Shown here piece after piece: positions 8,586 to 17,769 of a stretch of 64,000 bases of DNA (its first letter is position 1; every line of letters begins with the position of its first letter). The DNA is from DASVRZ01 sp038230215 (lineage in GTDB: Bacteria; Verrucomicrobiota; Verrucomicrobiia; Chthoniobacterales; DASVRZ01): contig JBBRNR010000004.1 of NCBI GenBank assembly GCA_038230215.1, forward strand, positions 1-64,000, given 5' to 3'. Under the pieces are notes generated by a model, which saw nothing but the letters and a program-made list of their open reading frames with translations, did no database searches and was not told where the DNA came from. The position numbers and the translations under genes were made by a program.

Positions 8586-9102
8586 CGGGTGTAGGTGTTG
8601 GCGTGGGCGTGGCAGTTTCGGCTGAACGATTAAAAATTTCCATGCGGATTTGACTGAAAACGTGAGCGGAGCGTTTTTTGGAGTCAAACTCCATGCCGAC
8701 GCCAGTCAAAACGAAGTCGTTGCGGCGGACTTCCACGCTGTCGTCGGATTTGATGACACTGCTGGAAAGGTCGTAAGTCGCCGTGGGAAAATGCACGAGC
8801 ATGTCGCGCTGGCCTTTTTCGTCAAAGGTCTCGATCTTGAGCGCCTTCATATCGACGAGGTTTTCGTCGATGCGATTGGCAATCTCGGCGTCGAACTGCA
8901 TTTTCAGCCGCCCCATTAGATCGTAGAACGGGAGGTGAATCCCTTTCACCGGTTGACCCTTGGGAATCACGATATTGATCTTGCCCGCCTGGTCGTCGAG
9001 CTGTGCGCCTTTGTCTGAGGCAGAAGCAGGCTTTTCCGCCCATGCGAGTGTGAGCGGAACCAGAAAAACTACGAAAGCGCTGAGTTTAGTCCAAGGCCGC
9101 AT
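8575..9102 (-). CDS. Putative LPS export protein, LptC-like
   Basis: The 175-residue protein has an N-terminal hydrophobic segment (LSAFVVFLVPLTLAWA) and then a mostly beta region. Segments such as IHLPFYDLMGRLKMQFDAEIANRIDENLVDMKALKIETFD and RNDFVLTGVGMEFDSKKRSAHVFSQIRM resemble LptC/OstA-like proteins. The tail is a Thr-Pro repeat. Its position between kdsA and lptA-lptB, overlapping both neighbours, supports a role in LPS export. The similarity is weak by eye, so the family call rests largely on context. Confidence 0.6.
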   Translation of the reverse strand: MRPWTKLSAFVVFLVPLTLAWAEKPASASDKGAQLDDQAGKINIVIPKGQPVKGIHLPFYDLMGRLKMQFDAEIANRIDENLVDMKALKIETFDEKGQRDMLVHFPTATYDLSSSVIKSDDSVEVRRNDFVLTGVGMEFDSKKRSAHVFSQIRMEIFNRSAETATPTPTPTPDVP

Positions 9103-9898
9103 GGATTTTGAGTAAAGTGCTCAGGACGCCAGGAAGATCGGCGAGAGGCACTTGGTTGGGTCCATCGGAGAGAGCTTGCGCTGGATTTTCGTGCGTTTCC
9201 ATAAAAATCCCATCGCATCCTGCAGCCATAGCAGCGCGCGCCAGAACCGGAGCCAGAATGCCGTCACCGCTGGTTTTGTCGCCGCCACCACCTGGGCGTT
9301 GCACGCTGTGAGTGGCATCGAACACGACCGGGTAACCTTGTTCGCGAATCCAATAGAGTGAGCGCATGTCGGCGACCAGATTATTGTAGCCGAAGGTCGT
9401 GCCGCGTTCGGTGAAGAAAAACTCCGTGCACTCGTGTGCCTGCAACTTGTCGCCAATGTTCCGCACATCCCACGGAGCGAGGAACTGGCCTTTTTTCACG
9501 TTCACCGCGCGACCAGTTTGCGCGGCGGCAATGATCAAATCGGTCTGGCGGCACAGGAACGCCGGGATTTGCAGCAGGTCGATAAATTCCGCCGCGATTT
9601 CGGCTTCTTCGGGCGAATGAATATCGGTCGTTACCGGCACGCCGTATTCGCTTCCGAGATCGGCGAGCAATGCGCAACCTTCGCGAATGTCGATCCCGCG
9701 ATAGGAAGAACCCGATGTGCGGTTGGCCTTGTCGTAGCTCGCCTTAAAGATGTAACTCGCACCTACCTCACGGCAGATGTCTGCAATTTGACCGGCCATG
9801 CGACGGAGAAATGTTTCCGATTCGATGACGCAAGGGCCGAGGATGAAAAGCGGAGTGGAGCCGCCGAGTGTAAGTGAGCCAATTTGGCAGGGTCGCAT
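9086..9898 (-). CDS. kdsA: 3-deoxy-8-phosphooctulonate synthase (KDO-8-P synthase)
   Basis: The 270-residue enzyme condenses phosphoenolpyruvate with arabinose 5-phosphate, the first committed step to KDO of lipid A. Recognisable segments are FILGPCVIES, KASYDKANRTS, the metal/substrate region VNVKKGQFLAPWD, TERGTTFGYNNLV and VVFDATHSVQRPG. The start at MRPCQIGSLTLGG matches the family; the frame runs 54 residues further upstream but that part is not enzyme-like. Its stop overlaps the start of the lptC-like gene by 17 bases, linking KDO synthesis to LPS export. Confidence 0.95.
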   Translation of the reverse strand: MRPCQIGSLTLGGSTPLFILGPCVIESETFLRRMAGQIADICREVGASYIFKASYDKANRTSGSSYRGIDIREGCALLADLGSEYGVPVTTDIHSPEEAEIAAEFIDLLQIPAFLCRQTDLIIAAAQTGRAVNVKKGQFLAPWDVRNIGDKLQAHECTEFFFTERGTTFGYNNLVADMRSLYWIREQGYPVVFDATHSVQRPGGGGDKTSGDGILAPVLARAAMAAGCDGIFMETHENPAQALSDGPNQVPLADLPGVLSTLLKIHAALD

Positions 9899-9923
9899 GG
9901 GAGAGGAATTTCGCCCGATGCAA

Positions 9924-10334
9924 TCAAGAGCCGTAGCTTTTGCTGAAGCGCTTTTTATTATCGGAGGAAATAGTCGTATCGGTGCTGATGGCGGGCGTCG
10001 ATTCGATTTTTGGTTCCGGTGCTTTTTCTTGGGCAGAAATTTCGTAGCCGCCAGCGCCACCGGCGATTTCGTTGTAGGCGAGTTGCAAGTTTCCCAAGGC
10101 GCTGGTGATGATTTTGTCTTCCTCGGAGGTAAGGTTGCCGCGGGTTTTCTCGCGCACCATTTCGAGCTGGTCGATGAACATTTTCGCGGCTTCCAGATTC
10201 ACGGTGACTTCGCCAGTCTGCGGATTCTCAAACTGACCGAGAAAAAGCGCGGCGTGTTGCGATTGCATCATTACAAATTCGATGAATCGCTGGGTCATTT
10301 CGCCCAAGTTGGTATTTTTTTGGATCTCGGCCAT
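9924..10334 (-). CDS. DUF1844-family small cytoplasmic protein
   Basis: The 136-residue protein has the DUF1844 pattern: an N-terminal helix (MTQRFIEFVMMQSQHAALFLG) followed by VNLEAAKMFIDQLEMVREKTRGNLTSEEDKII and a low-complexity acidic-to-polar tail. DUF1844 proteins are common in verrucomicrobia and planctomycetes and have no assigned function. It lies 25 bases upstream of kdsA and 18 bases downstream of the M16 protease, in the same direction. Confidence 0.8.
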   Translation of the reverse strand: MAEIQKNTNLGEMTQRFIEFVMMQSQHAALFLGQFENPQTGEVTVNLEAAKMFIDQLEMVREKTRGNLTSEEDKIITSALGNLQLAYNEIAGGAGGYEISAQEKAPEPKIESTPAISTDTTISSDNKKRFSKSYGS

Positions 10335-10352
10335 AAGGATGGAAGTCGAATG

Positions 10353-12956
10353 TTAGTTTTTCTCCGGTTGCACGGTAGCGATGACGCGGGGTTTGGTTAG
10401 GAAATATTTTTGCGCGACGCGCTTGGTGTCATCCAAATTGACAGCGTTGATGCGTTCCTCGGTGCCTAGATAGTAGTCGTAGCCGAGGTTGTAGAGTTCA
10501 TTCAGCGCACAACTGTAAGCCAGCGAATCGTTGCTCTGATTTTGAATCTGCTGCTGTCCCAATAACTTCTTTTTCGCGCGATTCAACTCCGCCTCGGTGA
10601 GTCCGTCATTTGCGAGCTTGCCGATCTCTTCCAGCATCGCTGTGCGCACTTTTTCCACTTTCTTCGGATCGGTGCCGAGATAGAAAGTAAACATTCCGGG
10701 GGAGAGCCCGGTGAGCTGCGTGGTGCCCACGGAATAGGCGAGACCGAGGTTGTCGCGAATCGTTACGAAAAAACGTGAGCCTAGATCGCTGCTCGCTTCA
10801 TCGATCAAGTCCAAAACGGATTTGTCCGGGCTATAAATATCGACCGATGGATAGCCGATCATCAGAATGGCCTGGGCGCGTTTCTCGTTTTTCTCAACTG
10901 ACATTTCACTGGTCAACGGCGCAGGTTGCGGCGGCTTCGCGAGAGCGGGTTCGCCCTTTGGGAGTGAGGCGAGTTGCTTTTCAATCAGGGTGCGCACATC
11001 GTCGGCTTTCACGTCGCCGAAAATGGCGATGACTCCATTTTCTCCGACACAATATTCGTCGTGATAGGCCATCAGATTTTTGCGGGTAAGCTCGGTCACG
11101 CTTTCCGGCGTGCCGCTCGCCGGAATTCCGTAAGGATGGCTCGGAAATAACGTCGAGCGCAGCAGGTCGCGAGCAACGGCGTTGATCTGCTCTTTCTCCG
11201 CTTTCTGCGCGGCCAGCAAAGATTCTTTTTCACGCGCGATGATTGGCTCTGGGAACGACGGGTTCTGCAACACGTCGGAAAGCAAATCGACGATCAATGT
11301 TAGATCGGCCTTCGTCGCCTCGACATTCACGGCAAAAGAATTATTGCCTGCGTCGCTGGAAATGCTGCCGCCGACGGACTCGATGGCGTCGGCGATTTGC
11401 TCGGCGGTGCGCGTTTTCGTGCCTTTGGTGAGCACGCTGGCAAAGAGCCGGCTGATGCCTGCGGTTTGCGGAGTTTCGACTAACAATCCCGCCTTGAAAA
11501 CCGCCGTCGCAGAGACCAATGGAAGTCTGCTGTCCTCGCGCACCAGCAGTCGCAATCCATTGGAGAGTGTGAACTTCTGGATCGGCTTAGCCTTGGGCGC
11601 GGTATCGACCATGCTAGCAGTAGCCAGACTGCCCGGCGGGTTGAGCGAGACCACGGTTTCATTTGTCTCGGTCAGATATTTTTGGGCCACGTCGCGTACC
11701 TGCTCGACTGTAACGCGGTTCACCGCCTCGACGTATTGACGGGAGAAATCCAAGTTTCTCGCGACGAGCCAACTGGAACCCAGATCACTGGCGCGACCTT
11801 TCGTGGTGGTGAGCCCGCCAATCGTACTGGCGAGGAAGATTTTCTTGGCGCGGTCGAGTTCGGCCTTGGTGATGCCATTTTTCGCGACCTCGGCGAACAT
11901 TGCCTCGATGGCCTTTGTCGCCTCCACACGCTTGCCGGGTTCCGTCGCTGCGGAGGCGATCAGCAAACCCGGATAAGCGGGGGAATAGACCGAACTGGAA
12001 ACGGAGAAGACGAGTCCCTTTTTCTCGCGCAATTCCCGGTAAAGCCGCGCGGTTCTGCCCTCGCCCATGATCGTCGCAAGCACGTCGAGCGCCGGAATGT
12101 CTGGATGATCCAGACCCGGCACGTGCCAGGCGAGCATGACGCGGCTCAGTTCGGTCGGAAATTCCTGATGCACCTCGCGTTTACCGAGTTGCGGCGGTTC
12201 GGTCGGAATGTAAACCGGCGGCAGCGCGGCGCGTGGATAGTCGGAGTAAAAAGTTTCGAGTTGCGTGTGTATCTGCGCCGCATCGACATCGCCGACGACG
12301 ACAAAAGTGAGATTATTCGGCACGTAACGCGCCTTGTAATAACGCATCACGTCCTCGCGAGTGAGCGTGTTATAGACGCTCATGTGGCCTATCACGGGAT
12401 AAGCGTAGGGATGCACTTTATAGGCTGTGTCGAAAAGCAGAAGGCTCGTCATGCGATCCGGATTGTCGTAGCCCATGGCAAATTCGCGGCGAATCACTTC
12501 CTGCTCCTTGGTATATTCCGCCTCGGGCAACGTCGCATTCACCGAGACATCGGCCAAAATATCCAGCGCCTTAGTCACGCCCGCCTTTGGGACTTCGATC
12601 CAATACACGGTCCGGTCGAACGACGTGTAGGCATTGATGTAACCGCCCTCGTCCTGAACTTCGTTGGCGATTTTGCCGGGGGGGCGCGTCTTGGTTCCCT
12701 TGAAAAGCATGTGTTCGAGAATGTGCGACATGCCGGCACCGATGAGTTTGTCCTCGTGAATGCTGCCGGTGTTGCACCAGGCCTGTACGCTGGCGACGGG
12801 CGAGCTGTGATCCTCCTCGACAATGATGGTCAGCCCGTTTTGCAGGACCCACTTCTGGACGTTGCGCTCCGGGACGGTGAGAGGCGCGGCGGGGCTGGCG
12901 TTGGATATTTCTGATATGGAAAACATGAGGGCGAGGAAAAGAATGAAGGTTTTCAT
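10353..12956 (-). CDS. Secreted M16-family zinc metalloprotease (two M16 domains)
   Basis: From MKTFILFLALMFSISEIS (signal peptide) the protein has 867 residues and two M16 halves. The first half carries the inverted zinc motif HILEH in GMSHILEHMLFKGT, with the further Glu ligand expected about 77 residues on (EYTKEQEVIRREFAM). The second half begins near KFTLSNGLRLLVREDSRLP and has no HxxEH (it reads GISRLFASVLTKGT), so it is the inactive partner that closes the peptide chamber. This fused layout is usual for bacterial pitrilysin-like periplasmic proteases. Its start overlaps the stop of the Minf_1886 gene (ATGA). Confidence 0.93.
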   Translation of the reverse strand: MKTFILFLALMFSISEISNASPAAPLTVPERNVQKWVLQNGLTIIVEEDHSSPVASVQAWCNTGSIHEDKLIGAGMSHILEHMLFKGTKTRPPGKIANEVQDEGGYINAYTSFDRTVYWIEVPKAGVTKALDILADVSVNATLPEAEYTKEQEVIRREFAMGYDNPDRMTSLLLFDTAYKVHPYAYPVIGHMSVYNTLTREDVMRYYKARYVPNNLTFVVVGDVDAAQIHTQLETFYSDYPRAALPPVYIPTEPPQLGKREVHQEFPTELSRVMLAWHVPGLDHPDIPALDVLATIMGEGRTARLYRELREKKGLVFSVSSSVYSPAYPGLLIASAATEPGKRVEATKAIEAMFAEVAKNGITKAELDRAKKIFLASTIGGLTTTKGRASDLGSSWLVARNLDFSRQYVEAVNRVTVEQVRDVAQKYLTETNETVVSLNPPGSLATASMVDTAPKAKPIQKFTLSNGLRLLVREDSRLPLVSATAVFKAGLLVETPQTAGISRLFASVLTKGTKTRTAEQIADAIESVGGSISSDAGNNSFAVNVEATKADLTLIVDLLSDVLQNPSFPEPIIAREKESLLAAQKAEKEQINAVARDLLRSTLFPSHPYGIPASGTPESVTELTRKNLMAYHDEYCVGENGVIAIFGDVKADDVRTLIEKQLASLPKGEPALAKPPQPAPLTSEMSVEKNEKRAQAILMIGYPSVDIYSPDKSVLDLIDEASSDLGSRFFVTIRDNLGLAYSVGTTQLTGLSPGMFTFYLGTDPKKVEKVRTAMLEEIGKLANDGLTEAELNRAKKKLLGQQQIQNQSNDSLAYSCALNELYNLGYDYYLGTEERINAVNLDDTKRVAQKYFLTKPRVIATVQPEKN

Positions 12957-13384
12957 GCGACGGGCCGATCCGAGCTTTTCGGCTCGCCGGACGAGCATTT
13001 CGTCGACGGTAAAAATGGCTCGACGAAAGCCGCATGGAAGTCGAATCCGTTTTGAAAATCCTCGATGGAATCCGTGTCGTTTTTGCCGAAGACACCAGCG
13101 TGGATCAGGTTGAAAACCATCTCGCCCACATCGCCGCAGGTCTTCACTCCCCAATAATCCAGCACCGTCGGCACCATCGGGCCAAACTCGCGCAACGCAT
13201 AAAGCCGCACGCCGTCGATCAACTCAGCGGGAGTTACATGCGAGACTTCGTTAGTGCGGGTCTTGCGCTTCTGTTTCACGGTAAATTCGAGGGCTTCCTT
13301 TAGGAAAAGATAGGCCTCGCGGTCGTAGCGGGAGTCGTGTTCGAGGAGTTCGTCGAGGGCTTGGAGCAGTCCGTTTTTAGGCAT
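12953..13384 (-). CDS. Minf_1886 family protein
   Basis: The roughly 143-residue protein contains LDELLEHDSRYDREAYLFLKEAL, HVTPAELIDGVRLYALREFGPM and the WGVKTCGDVGEMVFNLIHAGVFGKNDTD block. I recognise these as the Minf_1886 family, a verrucomicrobial/planctomycetal group of unknown function. The start MPKNGLLQALDEL is preferred; an ATG ten codons upstream is possible. It overlaps the M16 protease start by four bases and follows the 55-residue ORF by ten bases, suggesting one operon. Confidence 0.85.
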   Translation of the reverse strand: MPKNGLLQALDELLEHDSRYDREAYLFLKEALEFTVKQKRKTRTNEVSHVTPAELIDGVRLYALREFGPMVPTVLDYWGVKTCGDVGEMVFNLIHAGVFGKNDTDSIEDFQNGFDFHAAFVEPFLPSTKCSSGEPKSSDRPVA

Positions 13385-13394
13385 GAAAGGAGGT

Positions 13395-13562
13395 TTAAGG
13401 GGCGAGGGAATCATCGGCGGGGGTGGCAGTTTTTACGGGCTTCACCAAGCTCGCCACCACAGTCGTGGACCGTGTGCGCAAGTGATGAATCACAGCCCCG
13501 CACGCCACGGCTAGAAGCACGGCAGCGATTAAAATTTGCTCACGGATTGTCAATGAAAACAT
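13395..13562 (-). CDS. Small single-span membrane protein (55 aa)
   Basis: The ORF starts ATG at 13562 and ends TAA at 13395-13397. The peptide begins MFSLTIREQ, continues with a hydrophobic helix (ILIAAVLLAVACGAVI) and then a basic, Thr/Pro-rich tail (HHLRTRSTTVVASLVK). This is the shape of a type II or tail-exposed small membrane protein. It ends ten bases before the Minf_1886 start and runs in the same direction, which argues that it is real. It starts 43 bases from the divergent TPR gene, so the intervening sequence should hold both promoters. No family is recognised. Confidence 0.6.
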   Translation of the reverse strand: MFSLTIREQILIAAVLLAVACGAVIHHLRTRSTTVVASLVKPVKTATPADDSLAP

Positions 13563-13604
13563 TCGCGTGCGCAAGATACACGGCTGGCAGATATTCGCAA
13601 TCTC

Positions 13605-14450
13605 ATGAACCTGCCGCGCTTCAGTCTTGCCGCCTGGCTCCTGTGTTCGATTGGAGGCGGGCCTCTACATTCGACTGAAACTCCCCTGCCCACTCCAGTG
13701 CAAACCGCTGATCCACGGCAGCAGATGAATCAGGAAATCGCCACCTTGCGCACGGCTTTGAGTCTGATGCAACTCAGCCGCGAACAGCAGACGGACGAGC
13801 AAATCGCCGCCACTCGAAAACTCTACGATGACCTGATTGCACGCTACCCAAACGAGTCAGAGTCGCATGTAGCTCTGGGCGAATACCTGCAAGTGCTGGG
13901 TCGAAACGAGGCTGCTTACCAGCAATGGGCCATCGCACTGCAACTCGACCCTAAACGACCCGACATCCTTGCGGCGCAAGCGGATCTGCTTCTGCAAACT
14001 GGGCAAATCGTGGCCGCAGCCGACGCGTTGGAAAAAGCTGCCAGCCTCGAACCGAAAAACGCGGCTCATCTTTATGGGCTAGCCCACATTTACACGCTTT
14101 TTCGTCGCGACCTGATGGCTTCGCGACATCTGAGTGAGGATGAACTCATCACCCGCGGCACCGAATATTTTCGCCATGCTGCCGAGCTGGCCCCGGACAA
14201 TCTGGCCTACGCCAAGGCTTACGCGGAGGCCTTTTACACCCAGCCCAAACCCGATTGGAATCTGGCCCGCACCGCTTGGGAATCGCTCCTCGCGCGTTCC
14301 AATGAGAAGGATTTCATTCATACCCACCTCGTCCGCATTAATATCCAACTTCACGACAAAGCTGGAGCGAATGCTCATCTCGAAGGGCTGACCGATCCCG
14401 CCTTTGCCTCGGTAAAAGCCAAACTCCAGAGGCAGGTGAACCAACTTTAG
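13605..14450 (+). CDS. Exported TPR-repeat protein
   Basis: The 281-residue protein begins with a probable signal peptide (FSLAAWLLCSIGGGPLHS). A run of tetratricopeptide repeats covers about residues 60-180, for example ESHVALGEYLQVLGRNEAAYQQWAIALQLDPKRPDILAAQADLL and AADALEKAASLEPKNAAHLYGLAHIY. A further helical region follows to the end. TPRs mediate protein-protein contacts; the partner is unknown. It is divergent from the small membrane protein gene and followed 65 bases later by uppS. Confidence 0.8.
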   Translation: MNLPRFSLAAWLLCSIGGGPLHSTETPLPTPVQTADPRQQMNQEIATLRTALSLMQLSREQQTDEQIAATRKLYDDLIARYPNESESHVALGEYLQVLGRNEAAYQQWAIALQLDPKRPDILAAQADLLLQTGQIVAAADALEKAASLEPKNAAHLYGLAHIYTLFRRDLMASRHLSEDELITRGTEYFRHAAELAPDNLAYAKAYAEAFYTQPKPDWNLARTAWESLLARSNEKDFIHTHLVRINIQLHDKAGANAHLEGLTDPAFASVKAKLQRQVNQL

Positions 14451-14515
14451 CTCCACGCAACTTCACGAAATTTTCACTGGAGACGCGGCGTTGCTCGTTT
14501 CAGGATGTGGGCTTC

Positions 14516-15214
14516 ATGAGCCAGCCGTCACCACGCATTCCACGCCACGTCGCCGTCATTATGGATGGCAATGGCCGCTGGGCAAAGGAGCGTGGCCTGC
14601 TTCGAGTTGAAGGCCATCGTGAGGGAGCTAAAACCGTCCAACGCGTGATCGACGGCTGCATCGAGACAGGAGTCGAATTCCTCACGCTCTATGCTTTTTC
14701 CATCGAAAACTGGAAGAGACCGCAACTCGAAGTCAGCGCGCTCATGCGGCTTCTGATCGAGTTTCTCCGCTCGAGGCACCAGGAAATGTTGGAGAAAAAC
14801 ATTCGCCTCCGCGTCATTGGCCGCCTGTCGGATTTGCCGCTGAAAACTTTCGCGCAGGTCGAGAAATCCATCGCTGCCACCGCGCACAACACTGGTCTCA
14901 CGCTCATTCTTGCCCTCAGCTACGGCTCGCGCACCGAGATTCTGGAAGCGGTGAACCAACTGATCGCGGAAGGCTCCAAACAACCCGTGACCGAGGAGCG
15001 ATTCAGCCGCGCACTTTACACGGCGGACTATCCTGATCCCGATTTGCTGATCCGGACTTCGGGCGAAATGCGGCTCTCCAATTTCCTGCTCTGGCAGATG
15101 AGTTACGCGGAGATTTACGTCACGAAAAAGCTTTGGCCGGAATTTTCTCGTGAAGATTTTCTCGACGCCATGCGGGATTTTGAGCAAAGAGAAAGGCGCT
15201 ATGGTGGTATTTAG
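14516..15214 (+). CDS. uppS: Isoprenyl transferase (undecaprenyl diphosphate synthase)
   Basis: The 232-residue cis-prenyltransferase makes the C55 carrier lipid for peptidoglycan and O-antigen. It has all family regions: VAVIMDGNGRWAKERGL with the catalytic Asp, HREGAKT, LYAFSIENWKRP, ALSYGSR and the C-terminal RTSGEMRLSNFLLWQMSYAEIYVTKKLWPEF. ATG at 14516 has AGGA about ten bases upstream and is preferred; a GTG three codons earlier (14507) is possible. The NtrC-type regulator follows after 21 bases. Confidence 0.95.
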   Translation: MSQPSPRIPRHVAVIMDGNGRWAKERGLLRVEGHREGAKTVQRVIDGCIETGVEFLTLYAFSIENWKRPQLEVSALMRLLIEFLRSRHQEMLEKNIRLRVIGRLSDLPLKTFAQVEKSIAATAHNTGLTLILALSYGSRTEILEAVNQLIAEGSKQPVTEERFSRALYTADYPDPDLLIRTSGEMRLSNFLLWQMSYAEIYVTKKLWPEFSREDFLDAMRDFEQRERRYGGI

Positions 15215-15235
15215 CCACAGCTTCCGATCTCTCAC

Positions 15236-16681
15236 ATGCAAACTATCCTCATTGTCGATCCTGAAACTGATTTCCTCGAGTGGGCGCAGCATCAGCTCAC
15301 CACGCCCACCACCTCGGTATTGACCGCCACCACGGCCGACGAGGCCATCCGGATTTTCACCAAAGAGGAGCCGGACCTCGTCATCACCGAGACGCATTTG
15401 CTGCCTTTCAGTGGAATGGAACTCCTCGCCCGGATCCGGCAGCGCGATCCCAATGCGATGGTCATCCTAATTAGCGCGTTCGGCACCACGCAGTCCGTCA
15501 TCGAGTCGATGAAGCTCGGAGCGTTTGACTTCATCCGCAAAGAGGCGCTGCCCTTTAACCTCAAGCCAGTCGTGGATGCCGCCCTCACCTCGCAGGCGGA
15601 GATGCGTGCAGCTACCGCATTCAAACCCCAGCTCACGGTCGAACAGCACAATGAGAGCATCGTTGGCCAGTCGCCCGCCATGCAGCAGGTGTTCAAAATG
15701 ATCGGACGCGTCGCGCATAGCGAAGCGCCAGTCATGATCACCGGTGAATCTGGCTCCGGCAAAGAGCTCGTCGCACGCGCCATTCACCATTATAGCAACC
15801 GCAGCGAGGCCAGCTATCTAGCGATTAACTGTGCCGCAATCCCCGAGAATCTGTTGGAGAGCGAGCTTTTCGGCCACGAGAAAGGTGCCTTCACCGGAGC
15901 CATCGCCCAGCGCGTCGGACGCTTCGAGCAATGCAACGACGGCACGCTTTTCCTCGACGAAATCGGCGACATGCCACTTCCAGTCCAATCTAAAATCCTT
16001 CGCGTCCTTCAGGAAGGCGAATTCTCCCGCGTCGGGGGCAATGTCACCCTCAAGACCGATGTCCGCATCATCGCCGCAACCAACAAAACGTTGGAGCAAG
16101 AGGTCGCCAATAAACATTTCCGCGAGGATCTCTTCTATCGACTGAACGTCGTCCGCATCCATCTGCCCCCGCTTCGCCAGCGTAAAGAAGACATCCGGCT
16201 CCTCGCCGAGTATTTCCTGCAAAAAGTCTCCGTAACCCGTCACGTCCCGCGCATCCGTATCTCCGAAGAAGCCGTCCGCGTTCTCGAAGCCTACCCCTGG
16301 CCTGGCAACGTCCGCGAACTGGAAAACACCATCCAGCGCGCCTCCGTTCTCGCCACCAGCGAAGTCCTCATGCCCAAGGACATCCCACTCGGCATGGCGG
16401 CTCCCATCAACGACCCCAACAACAGTTCCTCCGGCCAGTCTGGTTCAGTCAATACCGGCATCAGCACCGTCGAGAGCGCTATCGAACTCCTTCTCAGCAA
16501 GGCGCTCGCTGACAGCAGCATCCAACTCCTTCCCTGGCTCGAACGCGAATTCACCCTCTACGCCATGCAAACCACGCGCGGCAACCAGGTGAAATCCGCC
16601 AAGCTCCTCGGCATCACACGAGCCACCTTGCGCAAACGCATTGAGCGCTACGGCATCACCAAGGAACTCAGGATTCAATAG
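15236..16681 (+). CDS. NtrC-family sigma-54 activator with an atypical receiver domain
   Basis: The 481-residue protein has a receiver domain (about 1-120), a sigma-54-interacting AAA+ domain (about 145-380) and a Fis-type helix-turn-helix (RGNQVKSAKLLGITRATLRKRIERYG). The AAA+ domain is intact: Walker A GESGSGKE, the sigma-54 loop ELFGHEKGAFTGA, and the DEIGDMP Walker B. In the receiver, the residue aligning with the phosphoacceptor Asp is Glu52 (PDLVITETHLLP), and the acidic pair is reduced to VDPE; the switch Ser (LISAFG) and Lys (FIRKE) remain. It may therefore be constitutively active or regulated without phosphorylation. No kinase is adjacent. Confidence 0.9.
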   Translation: MQTILIVDPETDFLEWAQHQLTTPTTSVLTATTADEAIRIFTKEEPDLVITETHLLPFSGMELLARIRQRDPNAMVILISAFGTTQSVIESMKLGAFDFIRKEALPFNLKPVVDAALTSQAEMRAATAFKPQLTVEQHNESIVGQSPAMQQVFKMIGRVAHSEAPVMITGESGSGKELVARAIHHYSNRSEASYLAINCAAIPENLLESELFGHEKGAFTGAIAQRVGRFEQCNDGTLFLDEIGDMPLPVQSKILRVLQEGEFSRVGGNVTLKTDVRIIAATNKTLEQEVANKHFREDLFYRLNVVRIHLPPLRQRKEDIRLLAEYFLQKVSVTRHVPRIRISEEAVRVLEAYPWPGNVRELENTIQRASVLATSEVLMPKDIPLGMAAPINDPNNSSSGQSGSVNTGISTVESAIELLLSKALADSSIQLLPWLEREFTLYAMQTTRGNQVKSAKLLGITRATLRKRIERYGITKELRIQ

Positions 16682-16811
16682 CTGGGAAACATCCGCATCT
16701 TCTTCGGGAGCGCATGGCGTCTCGCGTGCACTTGTCGGCGTCTCGACGGGAAGCTAATCAAAACAGCGGGCAGGACGGTGCGCCCCCGAAGACTTCCCAT
16801 TTTCCTCTAAC

Positions 16812-17591
16812 ATGACAGACCAAAGCTTCCAATGGCACTCCGGCGCATGGCAACCGGTCTCTGGTGTTCCGCTTACCGACCGGGGATTTCGCCACGGCAT
16901 GTCGGCCTTCGCCACCGTCCGAATTTACAACAGCAAATTCGTCGTCATCCACGAGCATCTCGCCAAACTCCGGCTCGCCTGCTCAGAGCTGGGACTTCGC
17001 CTCCCGCCGGACGACATCGCCAGTTTTGCTCCTAACATCGAGCACGGCCTTGCTCGTATCATCGTCACCGCAGGCGATGGAAACTTTCGCGCTCCGCTGA
17101 ACGACGGACGCCTCTTCCTCTTCCTCGAAAGCACCGGTCCGCGTCAACCACCTCGCAGCCTTGCGCTCCTCGATACCACCCACACTCCGCTCTTCCCAGG
17201 CCTGAAGACCGGCAACTACTGGTCTAACATCGACGCCTACCGCCGCGCCTCCGACTTCCATTGCGATGAGGCCGTTCTGGTCAACACCAGCCACCACGTT
17301 ATCTCCGCCAGCCTCGCCAATCTCTTCGCCATCATCGACGGAATGCTCCTCACCCCACGCGTCAGCAGCGGAGCACGGGCCGGAGTCACTCGCGATTGGA
17401 TCCTCAGTCGCGAGGAAGTCATCGTCAGCGACTTCCACCCTGAGCAACTCCGCGAAGCCTCCGAAATCTTTCTCACCAGCAGCGCCTACGGCATTGCCCC
17501 CATCGCAGTGCTGGGAGACAAACCTCTCCCGTCGCAATCAATTGGAACTCGTCTCCAACTCGACCATCAAAACTGGCTCGAGACCTTGTAA
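16812..17591 (+). CDS. Class IV PLP-dependent aminotransferase or aminodeoxychorismate lyase-like enzyme
   Basis: The 259-residue protein has the fold-type IV signature. DRGFRHGMSAFATVRIYNSKF leads in, LKTGNYWSNIDAYRRASDFHCDEAVLVN contains the Schiff-base lysine (KTGNYW corresponds to KTLNYL of PabC), and SASLANLFAIIDGMLLTPRVSSGARAGVTRDWIL is the cofactor phosphate-binding region. PabC (4-amino-4-deoxychorismate lyase), branched-chain and D-amino-acid aminotransferases share this fold. Length and the KTxNYW motif favour a PabC-like enzyme, but pabA/pabB are not nearby, so I give no symbol. Confidence 0.8.
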   Translation: MTDQSFQWHSGAWQPVSGVPLTDRGFRHGMSAFATVRIYNSKFVVIHEHLAKLRLACSELGLRLPPDDIASFAPNIEHGLARIIVTAGDGNFRAPLNDGRLFLFLESTGPRQPPRSLALLDTTHTPLFPGLKTGNYWSNIDAYRRASDFHCDEAVLVNTSHHVISASLANLFAIIDGMLLTPRVSSGARAGVTRDWILSREEVIVSDFHPEQLREASEIFLTSSAYGIAPIAVLGDKPLPSQSIGTRLQLDHQNWLETL

Positions 17592-17769
17592 CTCCAGGAA
17601 TAATGCGACTTCTGCTCATGCGGGATTAGGACTAGCAGGGGCGCAGACGAGTGGATCAGCGACGGAATTTTGCAGCGGCAAGAAATAACGAATCGTCTTT
17701 TTGTTGTTGCCAGCGTGACGGCAGATTTCCCAATGTGCTTCTAGGGAAACCCAGGCATCAAGAACCATC

